Positions 46,738-55,100 are shown, counted from the stretch's first letter. The stretch is DNA of 64,000 nt from Gemmatimonadaceae bacterium (GCA_020852815.1 JADZAN010000002.1:124001-188000); one strand, 5' to 3'. Notes: generated by a model from the sequence alone, not told the origin. Program-made: numbers and translations.

Positions 46738-46760
46738 GACGGCGCCGCGTTCGCCGCGGC

Positions 46761-47192
46761 TCACGGCGTGCCGCGGCGTGATGTCCCGGTCAACACGTGG
46801 ATCACACCGGCCGGATGGTCGCTCCCCCACTTCATCTGCGCCTGCGCCGAGCCGATCAGGCGGATCTCGATGATTCCCGCAACCGGAATGTTCTGCAACG
46901 CCGACGTGTCGCCGAAGCGCTGGTTGTCGAGGTACACCACCGGCGTGCTGCTCCCCGCACGTGTGCGCAACAGCGTTGTAGGGCCACGCCCGGCCAGGAA
47001 CGCCGGCCGCAACAGGCGCACCGCCTCGTACGCGTTGAGGGCGCTCGTCTTCGCGATCTCCGATCGGAAGATGACGTCCGATTGCCGCCCCTCGGCGGCC
47101 GAGCGACCGCCCCCGCTGGCGCAGCCACCCGTGACGGCCGCGAGGAAGACGATCCCGGTCAGCAACTGCCGCGCATGTGGGGACATGGACAT
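46761..47192 (-). CDS. Small lipoprotein with TonB-receptor plug-like domain
   Basis: The 143-residue protein has a lipoprotein signal (IVFLAAVTGGC). Its domain contains TSALNAYEAVRLLRPAFL, TPVVYLDNQRFGDTSALQNI and IPVAGIIEIRLIGSAQAQMK, ending WGSDHPAGVIHVLT. This is the pattern of the plug of TonB-dependent receptors (variable name, then IEIR, then GVIxV), but without the barrel. Such free-standing plug-like proteins recur in Gemmatimonadota. Two ATGs (47192, 47186) are both suitable. The role is unknown; interaction with secreted ligands is inference. Confidence 0.75.
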   Translation of the reverse strand: MSMSPHARQLLTGIVFLAAVTGGCASGGGRSAAEGRQSDVIFRSEIAKTSALNAYEAVRLLRPAFLAGRGPTTLLRTRAGSSTPVVYLDNQRFGDTSALQNIPVAGIIEIRLIGSAQAQMKWGSDHPAGVIHVLTGTSRRGTP

Positions 47193-47373
47193 GTCAGTGA
47201 CTCGAGTGGGGAGAAGGGGGCGTCTCCCAACTTGCCGCGCCAGCGCCTGCGCTGTCCAGTCGCGCGGGACGGCGAGCCCGGGCGTGGGGTGAAGCGCGCC
47301 GTGTGGCCACCAAACGTTCGCCAGCGGTGCAGCTGCACTGCCACCGCGGTGGCAGTGCGGCCCGCGGCGAGGA

Positions 47374-48345
47374 TCAGGACGCGAGCGAGCGCAGGCGCGT
47401 TCCCGCGGCCGGCGTGCGCCGCGCCAGGCGCGGGAGCGGCGGCACACTCGGCATCGGGACACCGCATCGCTCCGCCGCCAGCAGCAGGCAGCGTTGCACC
47501 AACTCCTCCTCGGCCAGTCCAGCGGCACTCGCCGCCGTCACCAGCGCCTGGTCGCCGGCGCGGGTAAGCGAGGGATTGGTGTCCACGGCGCAGACGTTGG
47601 GAACGCCGCTATGCGAGAGACGGATGTCGACGCGCGCCACGTCGCGGCACCCCAGCGCGTGAAAGGCGCGCAGCGCTATCGACTCGACCTCTTCTGCCAG
47701 GCCGTCGGCGCAAAGGGGAACGCCGCGCGCCGCCGACGAGGTAGGGGCGAACGGGTCGTTGGGGATGTTGATGGCTGGAAGCATCACCGCCGTTGCGCCG
47801 TTCCCCAGGATTCCGCAGGCGAACGACTCACCCGGGAGGAATCGCTCGATGAGGACCGGCTCCGGCGACACGCCGAACAGCTCGGCGACAATCGACTCCA
47901 ACTCGTCGTAGTCGAGCGCCACGAGCGTGGCGTGACACGACGACACGCCACGCTCGCGCCGCACCGAGACGGGAAAGGCGCGCCGCGCGAATGGCTCGAG
48001 CTGCTCCGGCCGGTCGACGACCGCGTAGCTCGCCGTGGGGACGCCGTGAACCGCCAACGCCGACTTCATGCGCGCGCGCGCAACGCAGGTGGCGTGCGTG
48101 ACGCTGTCACTCCCCGAGAACGGGATCTCGAAGTACTCGAGGAAGGCAGGGACGTGCAGCCGCCGCTCGGGATGCCCCTCGCCGCGGGCCAGGTTGAGCA
48201 CGATGTCCGGGCGGGCCACCTCGAGTCGCGCGGGGAGCGTGGCATCGGCGGCGAGGAAGTGGACGTCGCCGAGCGAGCGCAACGCCCGCTCGACCACGAC
48301 TCCCTCTTCGTTAGGTGTTCCGTCGACCGTGACGCCGATGCGCAT
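47374..48345 (-). CDS. D-alanine-D-alanine ligase-like ATP-grasp protein
   Basis: The 323-residue ATP-grasp protein has an N-terminal Rossmann-like half (MRIGVTVDGTPNEEGVVVE, PDIVLNLARGEGHPERRLHV). A middle segment, IPFSGSDSVTHATCVAR, recalls Ddl and its IPYTGSGVLASALAMDK. The ATP-grasp part has PVLIERFLPGESFACGILG, then DVARVDIRLSHSGVPNVCAV and DTNPSLTRA. The second-metal segment (DTNPSLT, in place of EVNTxPGMT) is diverged, so the product may be another dipeptide ligation. It is probably not the cell-wall Ddl. The C-terminal ~30 residues are Pro/Arg-rich. Confidence 0.8.
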   Translation of the reverse strand: MRIGVTVDGTPNEEGVVVERALRSLGDVHFLAADATLPARLEVARPDIVLNLARGEGHPERRLHVPAFLEYFEIPFSGSDSVTHATCVARARMKSALAVHGVPTASYAVVDRPEQLEPFARRAFPVSVRRERGVSSCHATLVALDYDELESIVAELFGVSPEPVLIERFLPGESFACGILGNGATAVMLPAINIPNDPFAPTSSAARGVPLCADGLAEEVESIALRAFHALGCRDVARVDIRLSHSGVPNVCAVDTNPSLTRAGDQALVTAASAAGLAEEELVQRCLLLAAERCGVPMPSVPPLPRLARRTPAAGTRLRSLAS

Positions 48346-48451
48346 CGTGACCCGTAGCCCGCTGTCGTTATGCTAGAGCTCGACTGAGGCGGCAATAGTA
48401 GGGGCGGTGCCATGATCGGTCAACAACGAGCTTGCCTTCTCGCCAAACGCA

Positions 48452-48481
48452 GGAAGGACCAGCCAGCGGGCGGGTCCTTCC
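48452..48481. terminator. Weak hairpin between thyX and the ATP-grasp gene
   Basis: A perfect 9-bp stem (48452-48460, 48473-48481) with a 12-nt loop. It lies 107 nt after the thyX stop. There is no T-run in either direction. Confidence 0.35.
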
Positions 48482-48508
48482 GGGCCTAACGCCGCGTCGA
48501 TGTGACTC

Positions 48509-48537
48509 GGCGTGCGTCGGCGTGCGTCGGCGTGCGA
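48509..48537. repeat. CGTGCGTCGG 10-mer tandem repeat
   Basis: Nearly three 10-bp units lie downstream of thyX. The unit is close to the 10-mers at 58621-58700 (YGTGYGSCGG). Confidence 0.75.
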
Positions 48538-48587
48538 TGATTGGTCGAGCGTTGTGGCTGATTTCAGGCGATGTGTCAGGCCTTGCG

Positions 48588-49337
48588 TCAGACCTTGTGG
48601 AAGCCGGGGCGCGCCGATTCGCGGCGATCTTCGGCCATGTACACCTCGAAATCGCCGAAGAAGGCGGGGGCCTCCTGCTGCATGGTGCGCAGCACCATGA
48701 GCCCCAGGCGGCGGATCTCCTGCTCGGCGCCCTCGCCGCAGCGCAGTTCGAGCATCGTGCGCCATGCCCGCACGTTGCCGGTGACCACGATCTTGGTTTC
48801 CGTGGAGTTCGGGAGGACGCCGCGCGCCGCCTCACGCGCCATCTTGCGACGATGAACCTTGTCCGACACCCACGAGTAACGCTGCATGAGGTCATCGACG
48901 AGCGCGACGTATGTCTTCTGCGCCGACTCGACCTGGTCGCGCCACGTCTTCTCCAGTGCCTCGTCGCCGACAATCGCCGGTGGGACGACGAATGCCGCCT
49001 CCGATTCGTCGACGTAGCGCTGTGAGAGCTGCGAGTACGCGAAGCCGGCGCGATGGCGCACCAGTTCATGCGTGAGCGAGCGCGAGATCCCTTCCAGCAG
49101 CAACGAATACGTCGCGTGCTCGAGGACGCTGCCGTGTCCCTGCTTGAGGATGTTCTCCAGGTACTCGCGCGTGGAGCGTCCGGCCGGGTTGCGCTGGCTC
49201 ATGTAGCAGAGTCGTCCCGCAAACTCCGCCAGGCGCTCGCCGTCCGTCGACTCGCCGTGCCACGCGACCGGAAGGTGCGCCGCGTCGGTGAACGACGGGC
49301 GGGCGAGGACGGTGACACGCGGTTCGTAGTAGAACAT
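48588..49337 (-). CDS. thyX: Flavin-dependent thymidylate synthase
   Basis: The 249-residue enzyme makes dTMP from dUMP using FAD, NADPH and methylenetetrahydrofolate. The hallmark RHRx7S motif is present as RHRAGFAYSQLSQRYVDE. HGSVLEHATYSLLLEGISR, VLPNSTETKIVVTGNVRAW and ELRCGEGAEQEIRRL are also family segments. The length is typical. No thyA is seen in the window. Three TCCCGTC-like units directly abut the start, with 2 nt in between. The gene stands between the FAD oxidase (upstream) and the ATP-grasp gene (downstream), all leftward. Confidence 0.95.
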   Translation of the reverse strand: MFYYEPRVTVLARPSFTDAAHLPVAWHGESTDGERLAEFAGRLCYMSQRNPAGRSTREYLENILKQGHGSVLEHATYSLLLEGISRSLTHELVRHRAGFAYSQLSQRYVDESEAAFVVPPAIVGDEALEKTWRDQVESAQKTYVALVDDLMQRYSWVSDKVHRRKMAREAARGVLPNSTETKIVVTGNVRAWRTMLELRCGEGAEQEIRRLGLMVLRTMQQEAPAFFGDFEVYMAEDRRESARPGFHKV

Positions 49338-49339
49338 CG

Positions 49340-49360
49340 GACGGGAGACGGGAGTCGGGA
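49340..49360 (-). repeat. TCCCGTC-type 7-mer x3, 2 nt upstream of thyX start
   Basis: Three 7-bp units (GACGGGA, GACGGGA, GTCGGGA on the plus strand). The sense strand is C-rich. The same family is found at 10201-10228 and 31031-31058. A degenerate CGAAGGCTGG repeat follows at 49371-49390. Confidence 0.88.
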
Positions 49361-49431
49361 GAAAGCTTGCCCCCGCGAAGGCTGGCGGGAGACGTGAGTG
49401 GCGCGCTCGCGAGCGCGCCCGCGCGGGAAAC

Positions 49432-51324
49432 CTATTCGGGGCTGGTGAGCATCTCCAGACGAGATGCGTCGTAGGCGCGTTCGCGCTCCACGCGCTCGAG
49501 GACGGCGCGCGCTGCCTCGGGGAGCGCGGGAAGGGTGGGGTCGTACTTGATCTGCGCGAAGAGATCGCACGTGAGGGGGTGAACCTTCACGCCGGGGTTG
49601 AGGATCCCCGCCGGGTCGAAGATCGCCTTGATGCGCTCGAAAAGCGCCAGCGCGCTGGGCGGCCATAGCTGCGCGAGTGCCGGCGTGCGCCAGCGGCCAT
49701 CGCCGTGTTCGCCGGCGATCGTCCCGCCCAGCGTGGCGGTGAGGGCGACGACGTTGTCGAAGAGGAGGCGGATGCGCTCGCGCCAATCGTCGTCGCGCAC
49801 GTCGACGAGCGCGTTCACGTGGACGTGCGCATCGCCGGCGTGCCCGAAGATCACGCCGCGCAGTCGCGATTCGGCGAGCGCGTTCCGCACGCCGCGCACG
49901 TAGTCGCCCAGTCGTTCCGGGGGGACGCAGCCATCCTCGACCACCTGCATCGACTTGAGGTTGGGGTCGAGGCGGGAGAGGATCGGCGACGCCGCATGGC
50001 GCAGCGCCCACAGCGCCTCCTCGGATTCGGCGTCCAGCCCCACCAGCACGCCGGAGGCGCCATTCGCCTCGCACGCCGCGGCAAGTGAGCGCGCGCGATC
50101 GGCGACGGCGACGCCAGCATCCGCGTCTGGGCCGACTGGCGTGTGGCGCCGATTTTTCGCGCCCGAGGTCGCCGAAAGAGCGGGGTGTTCCGACGTATGG
50201 GTCCCAGCTTTCGCTGGGACGGTGGGCGAATGCTCGCTCGGTGGGTGAGTGCTTTCGCGGCTTTGCGCCGGCGCGGGTGCACGGTGCACCGGCAAATGGG
50301 TCCCAGCTTTCGCTGGGAAGGTGGGTGAATGCTGGATCGGTGGGCGAGTGCTTTCGCGGCTTTGCGCCGGCGCCATTCCTTCCTCCAGTTCGATGAGGAG
50401 GACCGCCTCGGTGTCGTCGGGGACGGGGAGCGCCTGCGCCCTGCGGGCTATGTCGAGGAAGGTGCGGTCGAGGAGTTCGCACGCGGTGGCCCCGTGCTCG
50501 CGCGCGAGCGCCGCCCCAACGACCGATTGCTCCAATGACGGAAAGGCGGCCAGCACGGTGGCGGTGGCCGCGGGGACTGCCGTCAGGCGCAACTCGAGGG
50601 CCGTGAAGAGGGCAAGCGTCCCCTCGCTCCCTACCAGGAGGTCGAGCAATTCGCCGCTGGCGGCGAAGTCACGCACGCCGTATCCCGACGACTCCTTGCG
50701 CACCCGCGCCTCGGGGAGCGCGGCGGCCGCCGCACGCAGCTCGTCCTTCGCCGCGCTCCAACGATCAAGTGCCGGCACGCCAACCGGGAGCGGGGCACCA
50801 CGCCGGATCGTCGCCCGGCTGCCATCGGCAAAGACGCACTCCGCCGCCTCCACCCAGCGCCGCATGGCGCCAAAGGCGAGCGTGCGCGGACCGGCCGCAT
50901 TCGTCGACGCCATCCCCCCGATCGTCGCGAACGTTCCGCTCGATGGATCGACCGGGAAGCGCAGCGCGGCGCCGTTGGCGTCGTGCTCCACGTCGCGGCG
51001 CAACACGCCGCTCCCTACCCACACGGTGCGGCGTACGACGTCGACCGGCTGGCGCGCCAGCAGCCGCGAGCAGTCGACGATCACGCCGTCGCCCACGGCC
51101 CCTCCGCCCATGCTGCTCCCGCTGCCACGTGCAACGAGCGGGACCCGTTCGGCGGCCGCCCAGCGCAGCAGCGTGACCACGTCGTCGGCGTCGAGCGGGA
51201 TGGCCACGGCGCGGGGGACGAGCTGGAGCACTCCGGCGCTCTCGGCGTAGACGGCGCGCGCAACGTCGTCCGTGCGGAACGGGCCGCGAATCGGTGGGGG
51301 CGAATTCACGAAGCGGGACCACAT
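49432..51324 (-). CDS. FAD-linked oxidase (GlcD/D-lactate dehydrogenase family) with in-frame repeat insertion
   Basis: The 630-residue flavoprotein has a FAD_binding_4 domain (about 40-215): LVARGSGSSMGGGAVGDGVI, PVDPSSGTFATIGGMASTNA, SSGYGVRDF and LLVGSEGTLALFT. The C-terminal oxidase domain ends FDPAGILNPGVKVH and has GHAGDAHVHVNALVD and TIAGEHGDG. It would oxidise a 2-hydroxy acid such as lactate or glycolate. Residues about 316-398 are foreign to the family: two near-identical APAQSREST, then HSPTxPAKAGTH, units. They are encoded by 77-bp DNA repeats and placed between two conserved parts of the cap domain. The reading frame is kept throughout. Confidence 0.88.
   Translation of the reverse strand: MWSRFVNSPPPIRGPFRTDDVARAVYAESAGVLQLVPRAVAIPLDADDVVTLLRWAAAERVPLVARGSGSSMGGGAVGDGVIVDCSRLLARQPVDVVRRTVWVGSGVLRRDVEHDANGAALRFPVDPSSGTFATIGGMASTNAAGPRTLAFGAMRRWVEAAECVFADGSRATIRRGAPLPVGVPALDRWSAAKDELRAAAAALPEARVRKESSGYGVRDFAASGELLDLLVGSEGTLALFTALELRLTAVPAATATVLAAFPSLEQSVVGAALAREHGATACELLDRTFLDIARRAQALPVPDDTEAVLLIELEEGMAPAQSRESTRPPIQHSPTFPAKAGTHLPVHRAPAPAQSRESTHPPSEHSPTVPAKAGTHTSEHPALSATSGAKNRRHTPVGPDADAGVAVADRARSLAAACEANGASGVLVGLDAESEEALWALRHAASPILSRLDPNLKSMQVVEDGCVPPERLGDYVRGVRNALAESRLRGVIFGHAGDAHVHVNALVDVRDDDWRERIRLLFDNVVALTATLGGTIAGEHGDGRWRTPALAQLWPPSALALFERIKAIFDPAGILNPGVKVHPLTCDLFAQIKYDPTLPALPEAARAVLERVERERAYDASRLEMLTSPE
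50197..50372. repeat. Two 77-bp direct repeats with CCCAGC-TTTC-GCTGGG hairpins inside a CDS
   Basis: Copies at 50197-50273 and 50296-50372, spaced by 99 bp, differ by few bases. Each starts with an 18-bp hairpin (TCCCAGC-TTTC-GCTGGGA), related to the intergenic hairpins at 28531-28570. They form an in-frame insertion in the FAD oxidase gene. Confidence 0.9.
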
Positions 51325-51426
51325 ACCCGGTCAATGATAGTGCCCGCAGTGCTCCCTGTCCTCGCCGCCCCCGGGTCGCGCCTTACCCGAGGCTCAGCGC
51401 CGGCCGCTGCCGCGCGCTCGCGCCGG

Positions 51427-52158
51427 TCAGTGCTTCCGGTCCTGCTTCTTCGCCTGCGCAGCGAGCATCGTCGTGTCGATCTTGAACGCGAACATCTGCT
51501 GCACCAGCTGGCGCACCTTGCGCCCGTTCATCACCGCGGGGCGAAAGCGCATCTCGGGGAGGGTGTGCTTCACCGACTCCGCAAAATCCGGATGCGTGGC
51601 CGAGAGAATCACGATGCTCGCGATATCCGCTGCGCCCGTGGTGTCGACGACGTACTGGATTCCCACCGATCCCTCGATCCGCTTCTCCAGCATCCTGGGC
51701 GGATACGGCGGTGCGGCGCTGTCGTCGTAGCGCGCCGCTGCGGAGTCGACCTGCAGCACCGTCATCACGCTGTCGCCCGTCGACTCGGGCGCGGTCTGCT
51801 GCTCCTCCGAAGCCTTGCTCGCCAGTTCGGTGAGTCCTGGGCCCGGTTCAACGGGCTCGCTCCGGAACTTGGTCGCCTTCTCGTCCTGCACCTCGTTCCC
51901 CGAGCCGCCGGGCGCCGCGGTCGACATGTACGTGATGCGCTCCTGCCGGGGGCGCGAACCGATGATGCGATCCTTCGGGATGAAGAAGGCGACCGGCGAG
52001 AACGAGTTGGCCAGGTCCGACGGCTTCACGTCGCGCGTGGTGACGAAGACCGTGCTCCCGATGACTGCGGCGTGCGCCACGACGCTCACCGCGTACCCCT
52101 CGAGGCTCGCGATGAAGGTCGCGCGCGCGTTGCTTTCGACCAGGCGTCGGAAGAGCAT
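51427..52158 (-). CDS. Energy transducer TonB-like protein
   Basis: The 243-residue protein has one N-terminal membrane helix (GYAVSVVAHAAVIGSTVFVT), a hydrophilic periplasmic linker, and a TonB C-terminal domain. The latter begins PPYPPRMLEKRIEGSVGIQY and continues VVDTTGAADIASIVILSATH, then LPEMRFRPAVMNGRKVRQLV. The YPxxxxxxxxxG pattern and F/RPA segment are TonB-like. It would couple the proton-motive force to outer-membrane receptors, but no ExbB/ExbD genes lie nearby. The linker lacks the usual Pro-Lys repeats. It is read in the same direction as the FAD oxidase, 102 bp upstream of it. Confidence 0.8.
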   Translation of the reverse strand: MLFRRLVESNARATFIASLEGYAVSVVAHAAVIGSTVFVTTRDVKPSDLANSFSPVAFFIPKDRIIGSRPRQERITYMSTAAPGGSGNEVQDEKATKFRSEPVEPGPGLTELASKASEEQQTAPESTGDSVMTVLQVDSAAARYDDSAAPPYPPRMLEKRIEGSVGIQYVVDTTGAADIASIVILSATHPDFAESVKHTLPEMRFRPAVMNGRKVRQLVQQMFAFKIDTTMLAAQAKKQDRKH

Positions 52159-52293
52159 GGGTCACCTCCGCCGCTGAGGGCGGATGGCCGGGGGGCGATG
52201 GCAGGGTACCGTCGCTCCGTTCAACATTAGCGAGCGGTCGAACGGCGACAAGCGGTATGGGGCGAACGGAACTCCGCGCGCCGCCAACGCACG

Positions 52294-53100
52294 TTACCGC
52301 CCGGTGAACTGCGGTCGGCGCTTCTCGAGGAAGGCGGCGACCCCCTCGCGCTTGTCGTCGCTAGCGAAGGCGAGCAGGTACAACCCGGTCTCCACGCGCA
52401 GCCCCTCGGCCAGTGGCGTCTGCAGCGCCGCGCGCAGTGCCTCCTTGGCTGCCGCGAGCGCCACCGGACTCTTGCGGGCAATCACCTCGGCGATCGCGCG
52501 TGCGCGAACCATCAACTGGTCGAGTGCCACGACCTCCTGGACCAATCCCACCCGCAGCGCCGTCGCGGCGTCGATCGGCTCGCCCGTGAGCACCATCTGC
52601 ATTGCCATTCCCAGGCCAATGAGGCGCGGGAGTCGCTGCGTCCCGCCGCCGCCGGGGATGATCCCCAGGTTGATCTCGGGCTGCCCAAGGCGTGCGCTGT
52701 CGGCGGCAATGCGGAGGTCGCAGGCCATGGCCAGTTCGAGCCCGCCCCCCAGGCAGTAGCCGTTGATTGCCGCGATGACCGGCTTGGGCGAGCGCTCGAT
52801 GGCCTCGAGGGGAGACGGTGCGCGCATCGCCTGGTACTGGTCCACCGGCGTGCGGGTGGCAAACTCCGCGATGTCGGCGCCGGCAACGAAGGCCGTGTCT
52901 CCCGCCCCGGTGACGATGATCGCGCGCACGTCGGGGTCGGCCGAGAGCGGGGTGAAGGCGTCGAGGAAGGCGCGCCGCACCGCCGCGCTCAGCGCGTTGC
53001 GCCTGTCGGGGCGGTTGATGGTGACCGTGGCGATGGCACCGTCACGTGCAACGAGGACGAACGGTGCCGGCGACGGGGCGTCCACGGCGTCACTCGCCAA
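52294..53100 (-). CDS. Enoyl-CoA hydratase/isomerase (crotonase family)
   Basis: The 268-residue protein is a crotonase hydrating trans-2-enoyl-CoA. Oxyanion-hole and acid-base segments are FVAGADIAEFATRTP and NGYCLGGGLELAMACDLRIA (first catalytic Glu), then LGQPEINLGIIPGGGGTQRL (second catalytic Glu). KSPVALAAAKEAL and a C-terminal FLEKRRPQFTGR complete the typical fold. Both Glu are present, so hydratase rather than isomerase is likely. The start is TTG 53100, overlapping the end of the upstream membrane-protein gene by 11 nt (stop TGA inside), which implies translational coupling; GTG 53085 is an alternative. Confidence 0.92.
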   Translation of the reverse strand: MASDAVDAPSPAPFVLVARDGAIATVTINRPDRRNALSAAVRRAFLDAFTPLSADPDVRAIIVTGAGDTAFVAGADIAEFATRTPVDQYQAMRAPSPLEAIERSPKPVIAAINGYCLGGGLELAMACDLRIAADSARLGQPEINLGIIPGGGGTQRLPRLIGLGMAMQMVLTGEPIDAATALRVGLVQEVVALDQLMVRARAIAEVIARKSPVALAAAKEALRAALQTPLAEGLRVETGLYLLAFASDDKREGVAAFLEKRRPQFTGR

Positions 53101-53590
53101 TCACGACCGAGGCACGCGGGCGTTGCGGCGTCGCCATGATGTTCTCGCGCGAGGCGCGGAGCCCGCGCCACCCCAGCACCAGCGACGCCACCACGAACGA
53201 GAGGTGCTTCACGATCGCCTTCGACGCCGCCGATTCGAACGCCGCCTTGGCCTCGGCCTGCACCACGCTCCGCAGCTGCAATATGTCGAGGACGAAGAAG
53301 GCGACGAGGACGGCGAAGCACGCGCCGAGGACGAGGTTCACGATCGCCAGGATGCGTTGGAGCAGCACGTGCTCCGCGTAGGCGGCAACGCCCATCGCGA
53401 GGAGGACGCCGAGCAGCGGAGTGAGCAGGAAGCCCGACAGCAGCCCTACCGATGCAAAGCGCCACTCGATGTCACCCAGGCGCAGCGGGAGGATGCTGGT
53501 GACGAAGTCCATCGCCGGCGTCGCCACCAGGAGGAAGGCGATCAGGTAGGCGGGGACGATGAGGGCGTCGGCGCGTTCGGAGGAGTTCAC
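53090..53590 (-). CDS. Membrane protein of unknown function
   Basis: The 166-residue protein has four predicted helices: IVPAYLIAFLLVATPAMDFV, WRFASVGLLSGFLLTPLLGV, LLAMGVAAYAEHVLLQRIL and LVLGACFAVLVAFFVLDIL, with a charged C-terminal third. No family was recognised. The GTG at 53590 is the best start, because upstream sequence is low in coding character. Its 3' end overlaps the crotonase start, so the two form an operon. A terminator hairpin from the PEP-CTERM gene lies upstream at 53746-53779. Confidence 0.75.
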   Translation of the reverse strand: MNSSERADALIVPAYLIAFLLVATPAMDFVTSILPLRLGDIEWRFASVGLLSGFLLTPLLGVLLAMGVAAYAEHVLLQRILAIVNLVLGACFAVLVAFFVLDILQLRSVVQAEAKAAFESAASKAIVKHLSFVVASLVLGWRGLRASRENIMATPQRPRASVVIGE

Positions 53591-53745
53591 GGGGTTGTCG
53601 GTCGCGAGTGGTCGGCAGCGGGCGAAACGAGGGACGCATGGTGACGCAGCGGGCGCACAGCGCGTGCGGAATGGCGCGATGCGACTGCCCACCGTTCGCA
53701 AGTATCGTGCGGTCGCGACACTCTACGCATCACCGACCACAATGA

Positions 53746-53779
53746 AAAGTGGGCTGGGTTCCGGGACCCAGCCCACTTT
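53746..53779 (-). terminator. Terminator of the PEP-CTERM gene
   Basis: A perfect 14-bp stem (53746-53759 and 53766-53779), loop TCCGGG, starting AAAGTGGG and ending CCCACTTT. Read leftward, it is followed by a T-containing stretch. It lies 68 nt after the stop at 53847. Confidence 0.85.
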
Positions 53780-53846
53780 CCACCGGCCGCACCCGAGGGA
53801 GAGGCGCGGCCGAACTCACTCCGTTGTCCCGATCGCCTCGAGACGC

Positions 53847-54581
53847 CTAGAGCCGAATGGCGCCCTTGGAGATCGCGATACCGAGGATCACGAGTGCCCC
53901 CGTTCCAAACAGGATCCACGTCTCCGGCTCCGGAGTCGCCACCGTGTCGGTGATGAACTCCTGCGTCCCGACGCCCGAGATGTGTCCCGCGGCCCGCGAA
54001 TCGGTCACGATCGACCAGCGCGAGAAATCGAAGGATTTCGCGCCCCCATTGTTATACCACGAGTCGGCCTGGTTCAGCCAGTACGCCTCGGACGAATTGA
54101 CGGCCGGATTCGTCCCGCCGTTGGGGAGCCCGGGGTTGAGCAGGTTCCAGATCGCCGTCTGGATCCCCCCCCACTGGCTCGTCTGGATGCCGGGGGCGCG
54201 GTAGACCGAGGCCAGGTACGCGGCCTTCTGGTACTCGGTGGCCCGGGCGTTCCCGTGGCGGGTGGCCGAGTAGTTGTTCGAGCTCAGGCGGGTAAAGACG
54301 CCCGTCCAGATCTGGCCGAAGTTGATGTGGTTGAGGACGTCGACGCAGAACAGGTTGAGCGACGGGCGCGTCGGGTCGGAGAGAACCGTCCCGGTGAAGG
54401 GGCCCACGTAGTAGCCGTAGGCGGTCACCGCCGGGTTCGGGGCCTTCGTCTGAAACTGGAGCTTCTTGATCCGGTACGCCTCGATGGTTGGCGGCGCGGA
54501 GACCTGCGCCCGCGCCGGAGCGGCGAACGTCGCGATCGAGGCGAGGGCGGCGAGGGTCGAGAGCGAACGGGAGTAGCGCAT
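53847..54581 (-). CDS. PEP-CTERM sorting-domain protein
   Basis: The 244-residue secreted protein has a signal peptide (LAALASIATFAAPARAQ) and a C-terminal PEP-CTERM sorting signal. The latter consists of VATPEPETWILFG, a hydrophobic helix (TGALVILGIAIS) and basic residues (KGAIRL). The central part has YGYYVGPFTGTVLS, LNLFCVDVLNHINFGQIW and SQWGGIQTAIWNLLNPGL, and is Asn/Tyr/Trp-rich as in other exosortase-processed surface proteins. Exosortase would cleave at the PEP box and attach the protein to the surface or matrix. No exosortase is in this window. The start at 54581 fits the signal sequence. Confidence 0.9.
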   Translation of the reverse strand: MRYSRSLSTLAALASIATFAAPARAQVSAPPTIEAYRIKKLQFQTKAPNPAVTAYGYYVGPFTGTVLSDPTRPSLNLFCVDVLNHINFGQIWTGVFTRLSSNNYSATRHGNARATEYQKAAYLASVYRAPGIQTSQWGGIQTAIWNLLNPGLPNGGTNPAVNSSEAYWLNQADSWYNNGGAKSFDFSRWSIVTDSRAAGHISGVGTQEFITDTVATPEPETWILFGTGALVILGIAISKGAIRL

Positions 54582-54639
54582 GGGCGTCGGGGACGGCGGG
54601 AGGGACAACGGGGAAACCATGGGAACGCGACTGCTTGAC

Positions 54640-54665
54640 GTGCGAACGGGTCGTGCGAACGGGTC
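54640..54665 (-). promoter_or_regulatory. 13-bp tandem direct repeat GTGCGAACGGGTC x2 upstream of PEP-CTERM gene
   Basis: Two exact copies (54640-54652 and 54653-54665) lie about 60-85 nt upstream of the ATG at 54581. Spacing near one helical turn and position suggest an operator, but no regulator is known. Confidence 0.5.
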
Positions 54666-54702
54666 GGACAAACGGTCGCGAAGCGGCCGGACAGATCGGG
54701 TG

Positions 54703-54769
54703 GCGCACATCGGCGGAGGTCCAGCGCCGCGGACTGCAGCCGGCAATAGAGCGGGCCGCCGATGTGCGC
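54703..54769. promoter_or_regulatory. Interrupted 14-bp inverted repeat
   Basis: Arms at 54703-54716 and 54756-54769 (GCGCACATCGGCGG and its complement) flank a 39-nt centre, about 120-190 nt from the PEP-CTERM start. It is either a dyad operator or a leader hairpin. Confidence 0.5.
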
Positions 54770-55063
54770 TACGTCACATTTGCAGGAGGCGTGCCCGGAC
54801 GTTCACGGTACGCGATGTAAGGCCCCGACCTTCATGCTCGCGCGGGGCGTAAGTCCGCCAAGGCGTTCAGCCGCAACGGATTGCGAGCGCCCGTCGGCGC
54901 GCGCGGTGCGCGCTGTGGCTGGCGGGAGCGCGCGATTCGCCGCCGCGCGCTCGGCGGACCATTCCGTCCTGTCGCGGCGGCTCGGCACAGGCGGTGGCCA
55001 ACGCTCGACGTTGCAAAACGCCGCACGAGGAGGCGAGGCGATCGGCGAGCGGCACCAAACGAA

Positions 55064-55100
55064 GACCGCCGATCCGACGTGTGATGTCGGATCGGCGGTC
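55064..55100 (-). terminator. Terminator of the YjfB-like gene
   Basis: A perfect 15-bp stem (55064-55078 and 55086-55100) with loop GTGTGAT, 18 nt beyond the stop at 55118, followed on the minus strand by TTCGTTT. Confidence 0.85.

Noticed and set aside
50197-50372. Pseudogene call for the FAD oxidase due to repeats
   Set aside because: The frame is open throughout and both flanking domains are intact, so an in-frame insertion fits better.
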